From: DATAYF01 sp036272735
GTDB taxonomy: Bacteria > Chloroflexota > Ktedonobacteria > Ktedonobacterales > Ktedonobacteraceae
DNA length: 15,511 nucleotides
Assembly: GCA_036272735.1 (NCBI GenBank)
Contig: DATAYF010000585.1
Span: forward strand, 1 to 15,511
Direction: 5' to 3'
Both the position numbers and the translations under genes were made by a program. Positions 8,243 through 15,500 of this stretch are shown piece after piece. The notes beneath the pieces are model-generated. The model was not told the DNA's origin. It saw nothing but the letters and a program-made list of their open reading frames with translations, and did not search any database. The first letter of the stretch is position 1. Every line of letters begins with the position of its first letter.

Positions 8243-8246
8243 CATC

Positions 8247-8588
8247 ATGCAGCAGACTCAGCCACGTTATAAAGTTATGCGCCGTCTGCTCTTTCCCTAC
8301 AATGGAGAAGAGCCACTTTCGCAACAACAGACATGGCGCGTGATCATCGCCTGGACCAGTTTCTTCCCATTGATCTTAGCGCTTGCTATGCTGCCTGTAA
8401 TTATCGCGGTCAAAGGGCCGTTGCCGTGGCAGATGCTGCTTGTCTTATTCCTGCTCACGTTGCTCCTTGGCATTGTCATTTTTGGTTTCCTGGCCTGGTT
8501 TGCGGTTTTTATGATTAACCGCACTGCTCTGCTTGTTCAGCGGAGCAAGCAGACCAGCAGTACCAATGGAGGTAGGTATGGATCTTAG
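8247..8588 (+). CDS. Small two-helix membrane protein of unknown function
   Basis: This 113-residue protein is not recognised. It has a short basic, polar N-terminus (MQQTQPRYKVMRRLL), two strongly hydrophobic segments at about 31-54 and 62-90 separated by a short KGPLPW turn, and a polar tail rich in Ser, Thr and Gln. Both termini are therefore probably on the same, cytoplasmic, face. There is no signal-peptidase or lipobox motif and no catalytic motif. The ATG lies four bases after the Nudix stop with GGAAGGA upstream, and the 3' end overlaps the MEDS gene by 11 bp. This tight packing supports a real, co-translated gene and suggests a shared pathway, possibly as a membrane anchor. Confidence 0.75.
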   Translation: MQQTQPRYKVMRRLLFPYNGEEPLSQQQTWRVIIAWTSFFPLILALAMLPVIIAVKGPLPWQMLLVLFLLTLLLGIVIFGFLAWFAVFMINRTALLVQRSKQTSSTNGGRYGS

Positions 8589-9231
8589 CGTTGAAGGTAA
8601 AACAGAACGCATTCCCCCTGGTTCACATATTTGTCAACTCTACAGCAAGGTGACAGAAATTCCTGGCGTTACCGCTCACTTGCTGCGCGTCGGGCTTTCT
8701 CTTTCTGAGAAATGTCTCTTTGCTGCCGCGCCCGCACAGGTCAGTGAGTTGCGGGAAGAGTTGCAAAAGTTGCAGGTCGATGTCGATGCCTTGATTGAGT
8801 CGGGGCAGCTTGTGCTCTACGAAGAGCGCGAGCCCTTTCTCGCCAATGGCAAGCGCTTCGACCCGTACTTTTTGCTGTCTTCTCACCAGACGTTTATCGC
8901 CCAGGCGTTGCGGGAAGGGTGGAAAGCGGTTCGTATCTCAATAGATATGACCTGGCTGGCAAAAGATCTTGCCACTCCTGAGCAAGTTCTGAAATACGAA
9001 GCCGCTTCTGATGCTGTTTTTACCTTCCAAAACGCGCCCATCATTGCGCTGATGCACTACGACCACAGTAAGTTGGTCCATACGCTGGTGGTTGAGATGC
9101 TCAAACTGCACCCAATCTCCGTCGTTGGCAAATACATCAAGCGCAACCCCTATTACTTGAATTCAGAGCAGTACATGCTCAAAATTCTACGCATCAATAA
9201 AGGAAAAAACGATCAGCATCCAACCGCGTAA
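8578..9231 (+). CDS. Free-standing MEDS-domain protein
   Basis: The 217-residue protein is a single MEDS (DcmR-like sensory) domain. It shows the typical start GSHICQLYS at about 15-23, then VTAHLLRVGLSLSEKCLFAA, the QLVLYEEREPFL strand region, an IDMTWL-like strand and the closing segment with LVHTLVVEMLKLHP. MEDS domains are usually sensory modules attached to kinases or regulators and are thought to bind small organic ligands; here no output domain is attached. The start is the ATG at 8578, preceded five bases upstream by GGAGG. An upstream in-frame TTG at 8533 would lie deep inside the preceding gene without a comparable ribosome-binding site. The 11-bp overlap with the membrane-protein gene suggests coupling. 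It could act through partner proteins or as a decoy sensor; the ligand is unknown. Confidence 0.82.
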   Translation: MDLSVEGKTERIPPGSHICQLYSKVTEIPGVTAHLLRVGLSLSEKCLFAAAPAQVSELREELQKLQVDVDALIESGQLVLYEEREPFLANGKRFDPYFLLSSHQTFIAQALREGWKAVRISIDMTWLAKDLATPEQVLKYEAASDAVFTFQNAPIIALMHYDHSKLVHTLVVEMLKLHPISVVGKYIKRNPYYLNSEQYMLKILRINKGKNDQHPTA

Positions 9232-9242
9232 CATCTGACGCC

Positions 9243-9290
9243 GAGGACGACCCCCTCGCAGGGGCCGTTCTCCGGCGGGTTGTCCTGGCC
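9243..9290. terminator. Palindromic GC-rich element between convergent MEDS and AIM24 genes
   Basis: An imperfect inverted repeat pairs AGGACGACCC (9244-9253) with GGGTTGTCCT (9277-9286), nine of ten positions plus one G-T. Inside it is a second hairpin, CCCC-TCGCA-GGGG. The element sits in the 62-bp gap between two convergent stops and could stop transcription both ways. No T-run is seen. Its CCCCTCGCAGGGGCCGTTC core closely resembles units inside the coding sequence of the kinase at 13339, so it may be one copy of a dispersed repeat. Confidence 0.55.
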
Positions 9291-9293
9291 CCC

Positions 9294-10298
9294 TTAGCTG
9301 AACAGATTCCCCAATGCTCCCATACCACCCACGTTGAAGTTATTTTGCCCACCCGCTTGCTGCGCGCCCTCGGCTGCGGGCGGATAATACGTCATCGATT
9401 GAATACCTACTCGCCCCGGCCCCACAAAGCGATTCAGGATGATCGAGGCCCCGGCCATAAAGCCGCCAATCGCGCCCAGAATGCCACCACCACGTTGCGA
9501 GCCCGCGACCGTGGTCACCGACATCTGGACCGAGGGATCTTTCCACAGCCAGGCCCCTGGCTCGATATCGAGCACCTCGCCCGGAGCCAGCATCTTCTCG
9601 AAGACGTTCCCATACCCATGTAGCAGCAACAGACCTTCGCTGCCCTGCGCCGTAAACTGGTCGATAAACAGACCTGTGCGGCTAAAGAGCATGTTCGCAG
9701 CCCCTTGCATGTAGGTAAAGTTGTAGTCTACGTTGCCTGTGGCTACCAAAAACTGGTGCTCACGTACCTCGACCATCTGCCCCGGTTGCAAACGTAGCGC
9801 GACAATCTGCCCGACAGAGTCGCGCGAAAACGCAATGTTGCCCGGACCAACAGCCTCGCTAATGAAGATCTGCAATCCAGCAAAGAGACGCCTGGCCGCC
9901 CCTTGCATCGACCTGAAGCCAATCTGCACCCCTGGATGCTTCCATAGAAGGATATGGTGCTCAAAATAGATGGGCATCTGGTTCCCCAGCATAATATCCA
10001 CGACCGGTACAAGCTCACCATCAATGTTGACCGTCATATCCGCGATGCGCAACGGGCCTTTGGGGTTGTGTAGTTCAGCTTTGGGAACCGCGTTCCCGAA
10101 CGCACTGCTCTCATAGGACTCATACTGGTTGGGCGGCACATATTCGCCACCCGATGGCGGCGTCCCATAGTTGCTGCGCGGTGGTGGCGCGCCATAGCTC
10201 CCCTGGGGTGGCGTCTGGGCCGCCTGTAACGGCCTACCGCAGCTCCCACAAAATTTGACTCCGTCAGCGACCGGATTACGACAGTAAGGACATATCAT
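9294..10298 (-). CDS. Zinc-ribbon AIM24-family protein
   Basis: This 334-residue protein starts with a four-cysteine zinc ribbon (C3, C6, C17, C20: CPYC...CGSC), followed by a Pro/Gly/Tyr-rich flexible linker to about residue 80. The remaining ~235 residues are an AIM24/TIGR00266-type beta-rich domain: internal repeats are visible in the paired segments GAARRLFAGLQIFISEAVGPG and GAANMLFSRTGLFIDQFTAQG, and a Gly-rich segment GGGILGAIGGFMAGAS comes near the end. The biochemical role of bacterial AIM24 proteins is not established; the family is named after a mitochondrial protein. The ATG at 10298 has GGGAG nine bases upstream; a TTG at 10304 is also in frame but too close to that site. The tail is Gly/Asn/Gln-rich. 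It diverges from the PBP gene and converges on MEDS. Confidence 0.85.
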   Translation of the reverse strand: MICPYCRNPVADGVKFCGSCGRPLQAAQTPPQGSYGAPPPRSNYGTPPSGGEYVPPNQYESYESSAFGNAVPKAELHNPKGPLRIADMTVNIDGELVPVVDIMLGNQMPIYFEHHILLWKHPGVQIGFRSMQGAARRLFAGLQIFISEAVGPGNIAFSRDSVGQIVALRLQPGQMVEVREHQFLVATGNVDYNFTYMQGAANMLFSRTGLFIDQFTAQGSEGLLLLHGYGNVFEKMLAPGEVLDIEPGAWLWKDPSVQMSVTTVAGSQRGGGILGAIGGFMAGASIILNRFVGPGRVGIQSMTYYPPAAEGAQQAGGQNNFNVGGMGALGNLFS

Positions 10299-10381
10299 GA
10301 GCAAAATCTCCCTGCATGTGCAATCAATAAAAAACAGTAATCAGCATTTTTGTTCTGTTGTGAAATATACGTAGGAGTCGA

Positions 10382-10448
10382 ATGATGGTTGGGGATGGTG
10401 GGCGATGATGGCCTGTAACTACCATTGCCCACCATCCCCAACCATCAT
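10382..10448. repeat. Long inverted repeat in a divergent spacer
   Basis: Two perfect 22-bp arms, 10382-10403 and 10427-10448, flank a 23-bp centre that can itself pair partly (ATGG with CCAT). It lies between the divergent AIM24 and PBP genes, where no gene end is present, so a terminator role is not expected. It may belong to an unannotated small RNA, or act as a regulatory or structural DNA site. Confidence 0.7.
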
Positions 10449-10760
10449 AGTACTTCACATTTTTCGGTGACTGTTTTTATGTTATCCCGTTACAATAATA
10501 GAGAAGATGGAAATAGGGCAGGAATAATTTTAACTGCTTTTCTATGCAATTCATCTCTTCAAAGCCTGAATAGGGTGTAGAAATTTGCTAATGGGCCGAT
10601 AAAAAACACTGAATACAGATTTTAAAGTATTCTTCGTATTTCTCTTTTTTATCATCATCAAAAATACGCATAAATATACTGTCTTCCGCAATAATACGTG
10701 CGTGTCACCTACCTAAGAGGCTCACATGGGACGCGCGGATAGAGCAGAAAGAAGGTCGCC
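10449..10760. other. AT-rich spacer upstream of the penicillin-binding protein gene
   Basis: About 310 bp of markedly AT-rich sequence with many A and T runs lies between the inverted repeat and the PBP ATG. No protein-coding frame of credible length was found on either strand. A TATACT near 10675 could be a -10 box, but no matching -35 lies 16-18 bp upstream. The region probably holds the PBP promoter and perhaps a regulator site. Confidence 0.4.
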
Positions 10761-13166
10761 ATGCAATACGAAGAGAGTTCGCCTGAGAAGCCACTCGACG
10801 CCAAAAACCATAGCACGTCATCGTCGCCAGGCGTGCTTGAAGATAAAAGGCAGGCAATCAACAATCATGGAAAGCCAGGTGTAGACACTGACAAGGTAGT
10901 AAGCCCTGAGGTAGACACCGATGGGAACCTGTCTGGCACAATGACCGGGAGCAGCAAGGTCACGATACCGGCCAGGTTGCCCGCCAACAGTCGTGCCGCC
11001 GCCGCCCAACGCCTGAACGATGTCGCCGAAAGACCACGCATAGGTGAGTGGTACAAGGCACCACGCGTGCTGGAGCATCCGGCTGGCTGGCGTCTCAAGC
11101 GCCACTTTAAGCGCAAAAGCTTGCGTGTGAGCAGCTTGCACTACGCGGAAGTCGAACGCAAGAGCACCAAATGGGTGCTGATCCCTATCGGTATGGTCAT
11201 GCTGATCTGCCTGTTTGTGTTTACCAGCATAGCGGTCACGCTGATAGGTATCGCGAACGCGACGCAACAGCTTTACGGTTCTCAGGTCACAACGCTAGAG
11301 GATATCATTCCACAAGACAATTTGAAGATGTACGACTCTAGTGGACATCTGATTTATCAGATGCTCGATCAGGGTAGGCAGACCTCACTGCCATTGAACA
11401 AGATTTCACCCAATCTCCAACATGCTGAGATTGCCATTGAAGATCAAAGCTTCTGGCAGAATCAGGGTTACGATATCACTGGTATCGCACGCGCGGCCCT
11501 CGATGACTTAACACGCGGCCACGTCGTCGGCGGTGGCAGTACCATCACACAACAGTTGATCAAGAACAGTATCGTTGGTAGCCAGGTGACGGCCATACGT
11601 AAATTGCAAGAGATTATCCTAGCACCCTCTATTACGCGCAAGTATAGCAAGCAGCAGATCCTCAACATGTACCTCAACACGGTCTTCTACGGGCAACAGT
11701 CGTATGGTGCTGAGGCGGCCACAGGCGCATATTTTGGTCTCACAGATAAGCCTAACGAGCCTGCCGCAGCTCAATTGGATGTCGCACAGGCCGCGACGCT
11801 AGCCGCTATCCCTAGTTCGCCTTCGGCCTATGATCCATTATTGCACCCTAAAGCGGCAGCGGCACGTACTCAGGAAGTACTGCACCGGATGTACGTGCAA
11901 AAATACATCAGCCACGACGAACTTGTTCACGCGACCATGGAGATTCAAGAGCCCCATTTCTTTAAGCGCGGGCACCTGCCACCCACAGTGGCGGCCAACT
12001 TCGACAACTACGCGCTCAATGAACTGGCAAACGACCTACACGTGAAGGTGGTTGACCTATCGCGTTCGGGGCTGGCCGTCTCGACGACGCTCAACCGGGA
12101 TTGGCAGAACAAGATCCTTACTATCGTCCAGAAAAACGTTGCCACACTGGCGCTGGCCCACAACATGACCAACGGCGCGGCGGTCGTTATCGATCCCCAT
12201 ACCGGCGCGATTCGCACCATGGTGGGCAATACCGACCCGAACAGCCCCGTCGATGGCTCCTTCGACGTGGCCGCCGATGGGTTCCGCCAGCCAGGTTCAT
12301 CCTTCAAACCCTTCATCTATGCCACCGCCTTCCAGGAAGGCATCAGCCCCGGAACGCCTGTGCTCGATGGACCCCTGACCGTGCAGATGTGTTGCGGCCT
12401 GCCTTCCTTTACGCCGACAAACTACGACATGAGCTATCACGGCCTGATTACGTATCGCACGGCGCTGGCGAATTCGTATAACATCCCGGCCGTCAAACTT
12501 TTGATGAAGGTCGGCGTCGATAATTCTCTCAAGACCGCCGAGAAGATGGGCCTGGGACCCTACCAGGGCATCCCCAACTATACGATGGTGCTGGGTTCGC
12601 TTAGCGTACACCTGGTGAATATGACCTCGGCTTACGGCGTCTTCGCCACCGGTGGCGTACGCGTTCCACCACATGCCATCGAAACCGCGAAAGATGCGCT
12701 GGGGCGCACCATTTTCCAGGCTCCGACGGTCGGCCAGCGCGTGTTGAGCAAGCAGGTTTCGTACCTCATGACCAATGTGCTCAGCGACAATGTCGCGCGT
12801 AGCACCGAGTTCGGCAAATGTAGCCAACTGGACCTATTCAGCAACACCCAATCGCAATGCTACGCCGGCAATCCCGGTCCTATCCGCCCTTCTGCCGCAA
12901 AAACCGGTACGTCCAACGATTTCCGCGACAACTGGACGATTGGCTACACGAGCGACTACGTGGTTGGGGTGTGGGTCGGCAACAACAACAACACACCGAT
13001 GATCAACATTATCGGTGTCGATGGTGCTGGTCCGGCCTGGCACGACACCATGAACCTCATCGAAAAGGGGCGTCCCATACGCGCCTTTACCATCCCGCCC
13101 GGTGTGGTGGAGAAAACCGTGCACTACCCCGGCATTACCAGCACCGACTGGTATGTGAGTAAATAG
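10761..13166 (+). CDS. Bifunctional class A penicillin-binding protein (transglycosylase/transpeptidase)
   Basis: This 801-residue enzyme polymerises lipid II into glycan strands and cross-links the stem peptides outside the membrane. A long polar, basic cytoplasmic tail (about 1-135) precedes one membrane helix (about 137-163). The GT51 glycosyltransferase domain has the catalytic E227 in EDQSF, GGGSTITQQ at 257-265, and the RKLQEIILA and LNMYLNTVFYG motifs. The transpeptidase domain has the nucleophile S513 in SSFK (513-516), SYN at 572-574 and KTG at 714-716, so both activities look intact. There is no PASTA or FN3 module; the protein ends about 85 residues after KTG. The ATG at 10761 follows AAGAAGG with a five-base gap. 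It appears to be a single-gene unit ended by two palindromes. It is PBP1a-like, but a specific symbol would be a guess. Confidence 0.95.
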   Translation: MQYEESSPEKPLDAKNHSTSSSPGVLEDKRQAINNHGKPGVDTDKVVSPEVDTDGNLSGTMTGSSKVTIPARLPANSRAAAAQRLNDVAERPRIGEWYKAPRVLEHPAGWRLKRHFKRKSLRVSSLHYAEVERKSTKWVLIPIGMVMLICLFVFTSIAVTLIGIANATQQLYGSQVTTLEDIIPQDNLKMYDSSGHLIYQMLDQGRQTSLPLNKISPNLQHAEIAIEDQSFWQNQGYDITGIARAALDDLTRGHVVGGGSTITQQLIKNSIVGSQVTAIRKLQEIILAPSITRKYSKQQILNMYLNTVFYGQQSYGAEAATGAYFGLTDKPNEPAAAQLDVAQAATLAAIPSSPSAYDPLLHPKAAAARTQEVLHRMYVQKYISHDELVHATMEIQEPHFFKRGHLPPTVAANFDNYALNELANDLHVKVVDLSRSGLAVSTTLNRDWQNKILTIVQKNVATLALAHNMTNGAAVVIDPHTGAIRTMVGNTDPNSPVDGSFDVAADGFRQPGSSFKPFIYATAFQEGISPGTPVLDGPLTVQMCCGLPSFTPTNYDMSYHGLITYRTALANSYNIPAVKLLMKVGVDNSLKTAEKMGLGPYQGIPNYTMVLGSLSVHLVNMTSAYGVFATGGVRVPPHAIETAKDALGRTIFQAPTVGQRVLSKQVSYLMTNVLSDNVARSTEFGKCSQLDLFSNTQSQCYAGNPGPIRPSAAKTGTSNDFRDNWTIGYTSDYVVGVWVGNNNNTPMINIIGVDGAGPAWHDTMNLIEKGRPIRAFTIPPGVVEKTVHYPGITSTDWYVSK

Positions 13167-13176
13167 GGAGCTTCTG

Positions 13177-13218
13177 GAAGAAGGGGTGATGGTCGCCAGT
13201 GACCATCACCCCTTCTTC
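13177..13218 (+). terminator. Strong hairpin after the PBP gene
   Basis: Perfect 18-bp arms (13177-13194 and 13201-13218) enclose a six-base loop, beginning 11 bp after the PBP stop. No T-run follows, but position and stability suit transcription termination or 3'-end protection of the PBP mRNA. Confidence 0.7.
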
Positions 13219-13226
13219 ATACAACT

Positions 13227-13275
13227 ATATTGATGAGTATACATGTGTCCCGGGCACATGTATACTCATCAATAT
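13227..13275 (+). terminator. Second palindrome after the PBP gene, followed by a T-run
   Basis: Perfect 21-bp arms (13227-13247 and 13255-13275) surround TCCCGGG, giving a 49-bp near-perfect palindrome. A run of six T follows at 13279-13284, so this one resembles a classical intrinsic terminator. It starts only eight bases after the first hairpin and ends 63 bp before the kinase ATG. A -10-like TATGAT near 13295 might belong to the kinase promoter, but no good -35 was found. Confidence 0.65.
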
Positions 13276-13338
13276 GCCTTTTTTCAAGCACCCGGTATGA
13301 TGAAAACAGAACGATGATAGCACCTCGGGGAGTTTTGT

Positions 13339-15432
13339 ATGATCAAGCCGGACCAACTATTGCAACTGGTTGCACATTTACAAAACGAGCAGGACCCGGC
13401 GAGCGCCCGCAACCTCTTGCTCCGCTACATTCGCAAGAGCAGCGGAGCACAACTGGCAGCCCTATTTACGCTCAACCAGGCAAACCACCTTCTAGAGTTG
13501 CAAGCGTACAGCGGCCACCGTGCACCGCAACCACCTCCACAAGACTTACGACCCCCGCGAGGGGGGTCGCTACCATATACGGAGGACGATCCTCACAAGG
13601 GGACGACCACCACAAAGGAGGCCCCTACCATAGACGAAGGACGCGGCTTCGACGTGTATGGTAGCGCCCCCCCTCGCGGGGATCGTTCCCCTCGTGGGGA
13701 CCGTCCACGCGGAGGTCCCTACCATAGGCAACGTAACAGCAAGTATATCAATACCACCGGCCTCTTTGGCGCGGCACTGGCGGCGCAGGGCTTTCTGCAT
13801 ATCCCCCACCCTCACGCAGACTCGCGCATCCTCCCCACAGAACGCTTGTGGACCGACGCCACTGGCCCCCTGCTACTCAGCGCCATACACACCAACCAGC
13901 GGACAGAGGAGGCCCAGGGCGTGCTGGTATTAAGCTTCACAGGCACAGATGATCCTCAGCAAGCGCAACGACCCTACGAAATAGAGCAAAACGATACCAT
14001 ACGTATTTGCACCATCCTCCTCAGTAACTATCTGTATAGCAGCAATCCAGCAGAAGCACCTGCGCCGGATACCAATGTGGAGGCAACTCCAACCACAAGT
14101 ACGCACCCACGCCAACCAACGGACCCCTGGTTCGTGACGCCGACACCGATGGATGCCCTCGCCACTCTCTACGAGTTGACACTCGCCATCAGCAGCAGGC
14201 TTAGCCAGCAAGAGCTATACCAGCACATTCTGACGCACATGGCTAATGTTATCGATGCTCCTGGAGCCTGCCTGCTGCGCCACGATCCAGACCAGCAACA
14301 ATTCCACATCGTAGCTGCACAAGGCCAGCAACTGCCTGAGCAAGCACTACTCGATGCCCTGGACAGCACAGAACTGCAACGGCTCGCTTTGCGCGGACCA
14401 GGACAAAATTATGTTGATCTGTTCATCGTTGGTCAACGGGTGGCGTTGATCACCCTGAGTTGCAATTGTACGCTGCTGGGTGCGCTGGCCCTGCCCTTAC
14501 TGCCCAATACCGAGCAACCAGCCACACACATCACCTTACTGACCTACATGGGCAACGTCGCGGCGCTCCTGCTGCACAACTACGACACCCAACAGGCCGA
14601 GTACAAAGCACTGCTCGACCGTGAACGCAACCGCATCGCGCGCGATATTCACGATGGCGTCGCCCAGCACATCGCCCACGCCCTGCACAAACTCGAATTG
14701 ATCCAACGCCTGCTCGAAAACCAGCAGTGTACCCAGGTGCGTTGCGAGGTCCAGCGAGCGTATAGCCAGGTCGAGGATAGCCTGTACAAACTTCGTCAAT
14801 GCGTGGCCTCGTTGCGCCCGTTAGAACTTGAAAACCACACCTTTACCGACGCCCTGAACGCCCTGCTGGCGGAGTACAAAAGTAGCTACCCAGAGGTACG
14901 CATCATCAGCGACGTGCACGCGCTAGGACAGCTCCCAGCACGGCTGGAAACACCCATTTTTCGACTTATTCAAGAGGCGTGCAACAACGTATATAAGCAC
15001 GCACACGCGACCCATATCATTTTGCGCCTGTATATTTTTAGTGGCTTGCTGATCATCGAGGTGCAGGATGATGGTATTGGCATGCAAGAAGTGCAAGAAG
15101 AACAGACATCAAGCGAGCAGCACATGGGTTTGCGTGCCATGAAAGAGCGTGTACACGAGGTTGGCGGCTATTGGGAACTGCACAGTTCGCCAGACAGCGG
15201 CACTCTGGTCAAGGCGCACTTTCCACTACAGGGTGCGGTGGCAACACTCACCAATCGCGAGCGCGACATTCTACGCCTGCTGATCGAGGGGATGACCAAT
15301 CGTGCCATTGCTGAACGACTATCTATCAGTCAGGACACCGTAAAATCGCACATCCATCACATCATCCAGAAGATGCGCGTACGAGATCGCACACAGGCAG
15401 CCGTCGTAGCAACACGACAGGGTTGGTTATAA
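13339..15432 (+). CDS. GAF-GAF-HisKA_3-HATPase sensor kinase fused to a LuxR-type HTH
   Basis: This 697-residue protein joins a NarX-type kinase to a DNA-binding domain. A first GAF-like domain (about 8-235) is interrupted at about residues 71-131 by a Pro/Arg/Gly-rich segment made of repeated palindromic DNA. A second GAF domain spans about 270-415. The HisKA_3 helix has RIARDIHDGVAQH with phospho-acceptor H438. The ATPase domain has the EACNNVYKHAHA N-box (about 546-557) and DDGIGM and GLRAMKERV motifs. A LuxR/NarL HTH occupies 634-697 (LTNRERDILRLLIEG...DTVKSHIHHIIQKM). There is no receiver domain and no membrane helix, so sensing, phosphorylation and DNA binding appear to sit in one soluble protein. 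The ATG at 13339 follows GGGGAG with a six-base gap. A 68-bp palindrome begins directly after the stop. No separate partner regulator is adjacent. Confidence 0.92.
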   Translation: MIKPDQLLQLVAHLQNEQDPASARNLLLRYIRKSSGAQLAALFTLNQANHLLELQAYSGHRAPQPPPQDLRPPRGGSLPYTEDDPHKGTTTTKEAPTIDEGRGFDVYGSAPPRGDRSPRGDRPRGGPYHRQRNSKYINTTGLFGAALAAQGFLHIPHPHADSRILPTERLWTDATGPLLLSAIHTNQRTEEAQGVLVLSFTGTDDPQQAQRPYEIEQNDTIRICTILLSNYLYSSNPAEAPAPDTNVEATPTTSTHPRQPTDPWFVTPTPMDALATLYELTLAISSRLSQQELYQHILTHMANVIDAPGACLLRHDPDQQQFHIVAAQGQQLPEQALLDALDSTELQRLALRGPGQNYVDLFIVGQRVALITLSCNCTLLGALALPLLPNTEQPATHITLLTYMGNVAALLLHNYDTQQAEYKALLDRERNRIARDIHDGVAQHIAHALHKLELIQRLLENQQCTQVRCEVQRAYSQVEDSLYKLRQCVASLRPLELENHTFTDALNALLAEYKSSYPEVRIISDVHALGQLPARLETPIFRLIQEACNNVYKHAHATHIILRLYIFSGLLIIEVQDDGIGMQEVQEEQTSSEQHMGLRAMKERVHEVGGYWELHSSPDSGTLVKAHFPLQGAVATLTNRERDILRLLIEGMTNRAIAERLSISQDTVKSHIHHIIQKMRVRDRTQAAVVATRQGWL
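13549..13726. repeat. Palindromic repeat cluster inside the kinase coding sequence
   Basis: This stretch is dense with short hairpins and repeats. CGACCCCC pairs with GGGGGTCG (13549-13556/13562-13569) and GAGGA with TCCTC (13582-13586/13590-13594). CTACCATA occurs at 13570, 13625 and 13719 and inverted at 13657-13664. CGAAG pairs with CTTCG within the 13625-13664 inverted pair. Two tandem hairpins CCCC-TCGY-GGGG lie 18 bp apart (13670-13681 and 13688-13699), followed by related ATCGTT and ACCGTC. The reading frame passes through with no stop. The translated piece is Pro/Arg/Gly/Asp-rich and unlike the GAF sequence on either side. Confidence 0.75.
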
Positions 15433-15500
15433 TAATAACCTGGGTGTGTGGATAAGCAAGATGCGGCCGCATCTTGCTTATCCACACACCCAGGTTATTA
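15433..15500. terminator. Perfect 68-bp palindrome directly after the kinase stop codon
   Basis: Bases 15433-15466 are the exact reverse complement of 15467-15500, 34 pairs with no mismatch, centred on a NotI-type GCGGCCGC. It starts at the base after the TAA stop (15430-15432). No T-run follows in the 11 bases left in the window. It probably forms the 3' end of the kinase transcript; a convergent gene may lie just beyond the window. Confidence 0.75.

Noticed and set aside
10726..10884. Short frame from an ATG with a good AAGAGG upstream, overlapping the PBP start
   Set aside because: About 52 codons, very Arg/Lys-rich, ends inside the PBP tail in another frame, with no recognisable content. 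The PBP start has its own ribosome-binding site.
13230..13664. 144-codon forward frame overlapping the start of the LuxR-fused kinase
   Set aside because: It begins inside a palindrome, runs through the repeat cluster and has no domain. The kinase frame is supported by Shine-Dalgarno and full domain content.
13570..13726. CTACCATA repeats considered as a CRISPR array
   Set aside because: The unit is only 8 bp, the spacing is irregular (55 and 94 bp), one copy is inverted, and the stretch lies in a coding frame.
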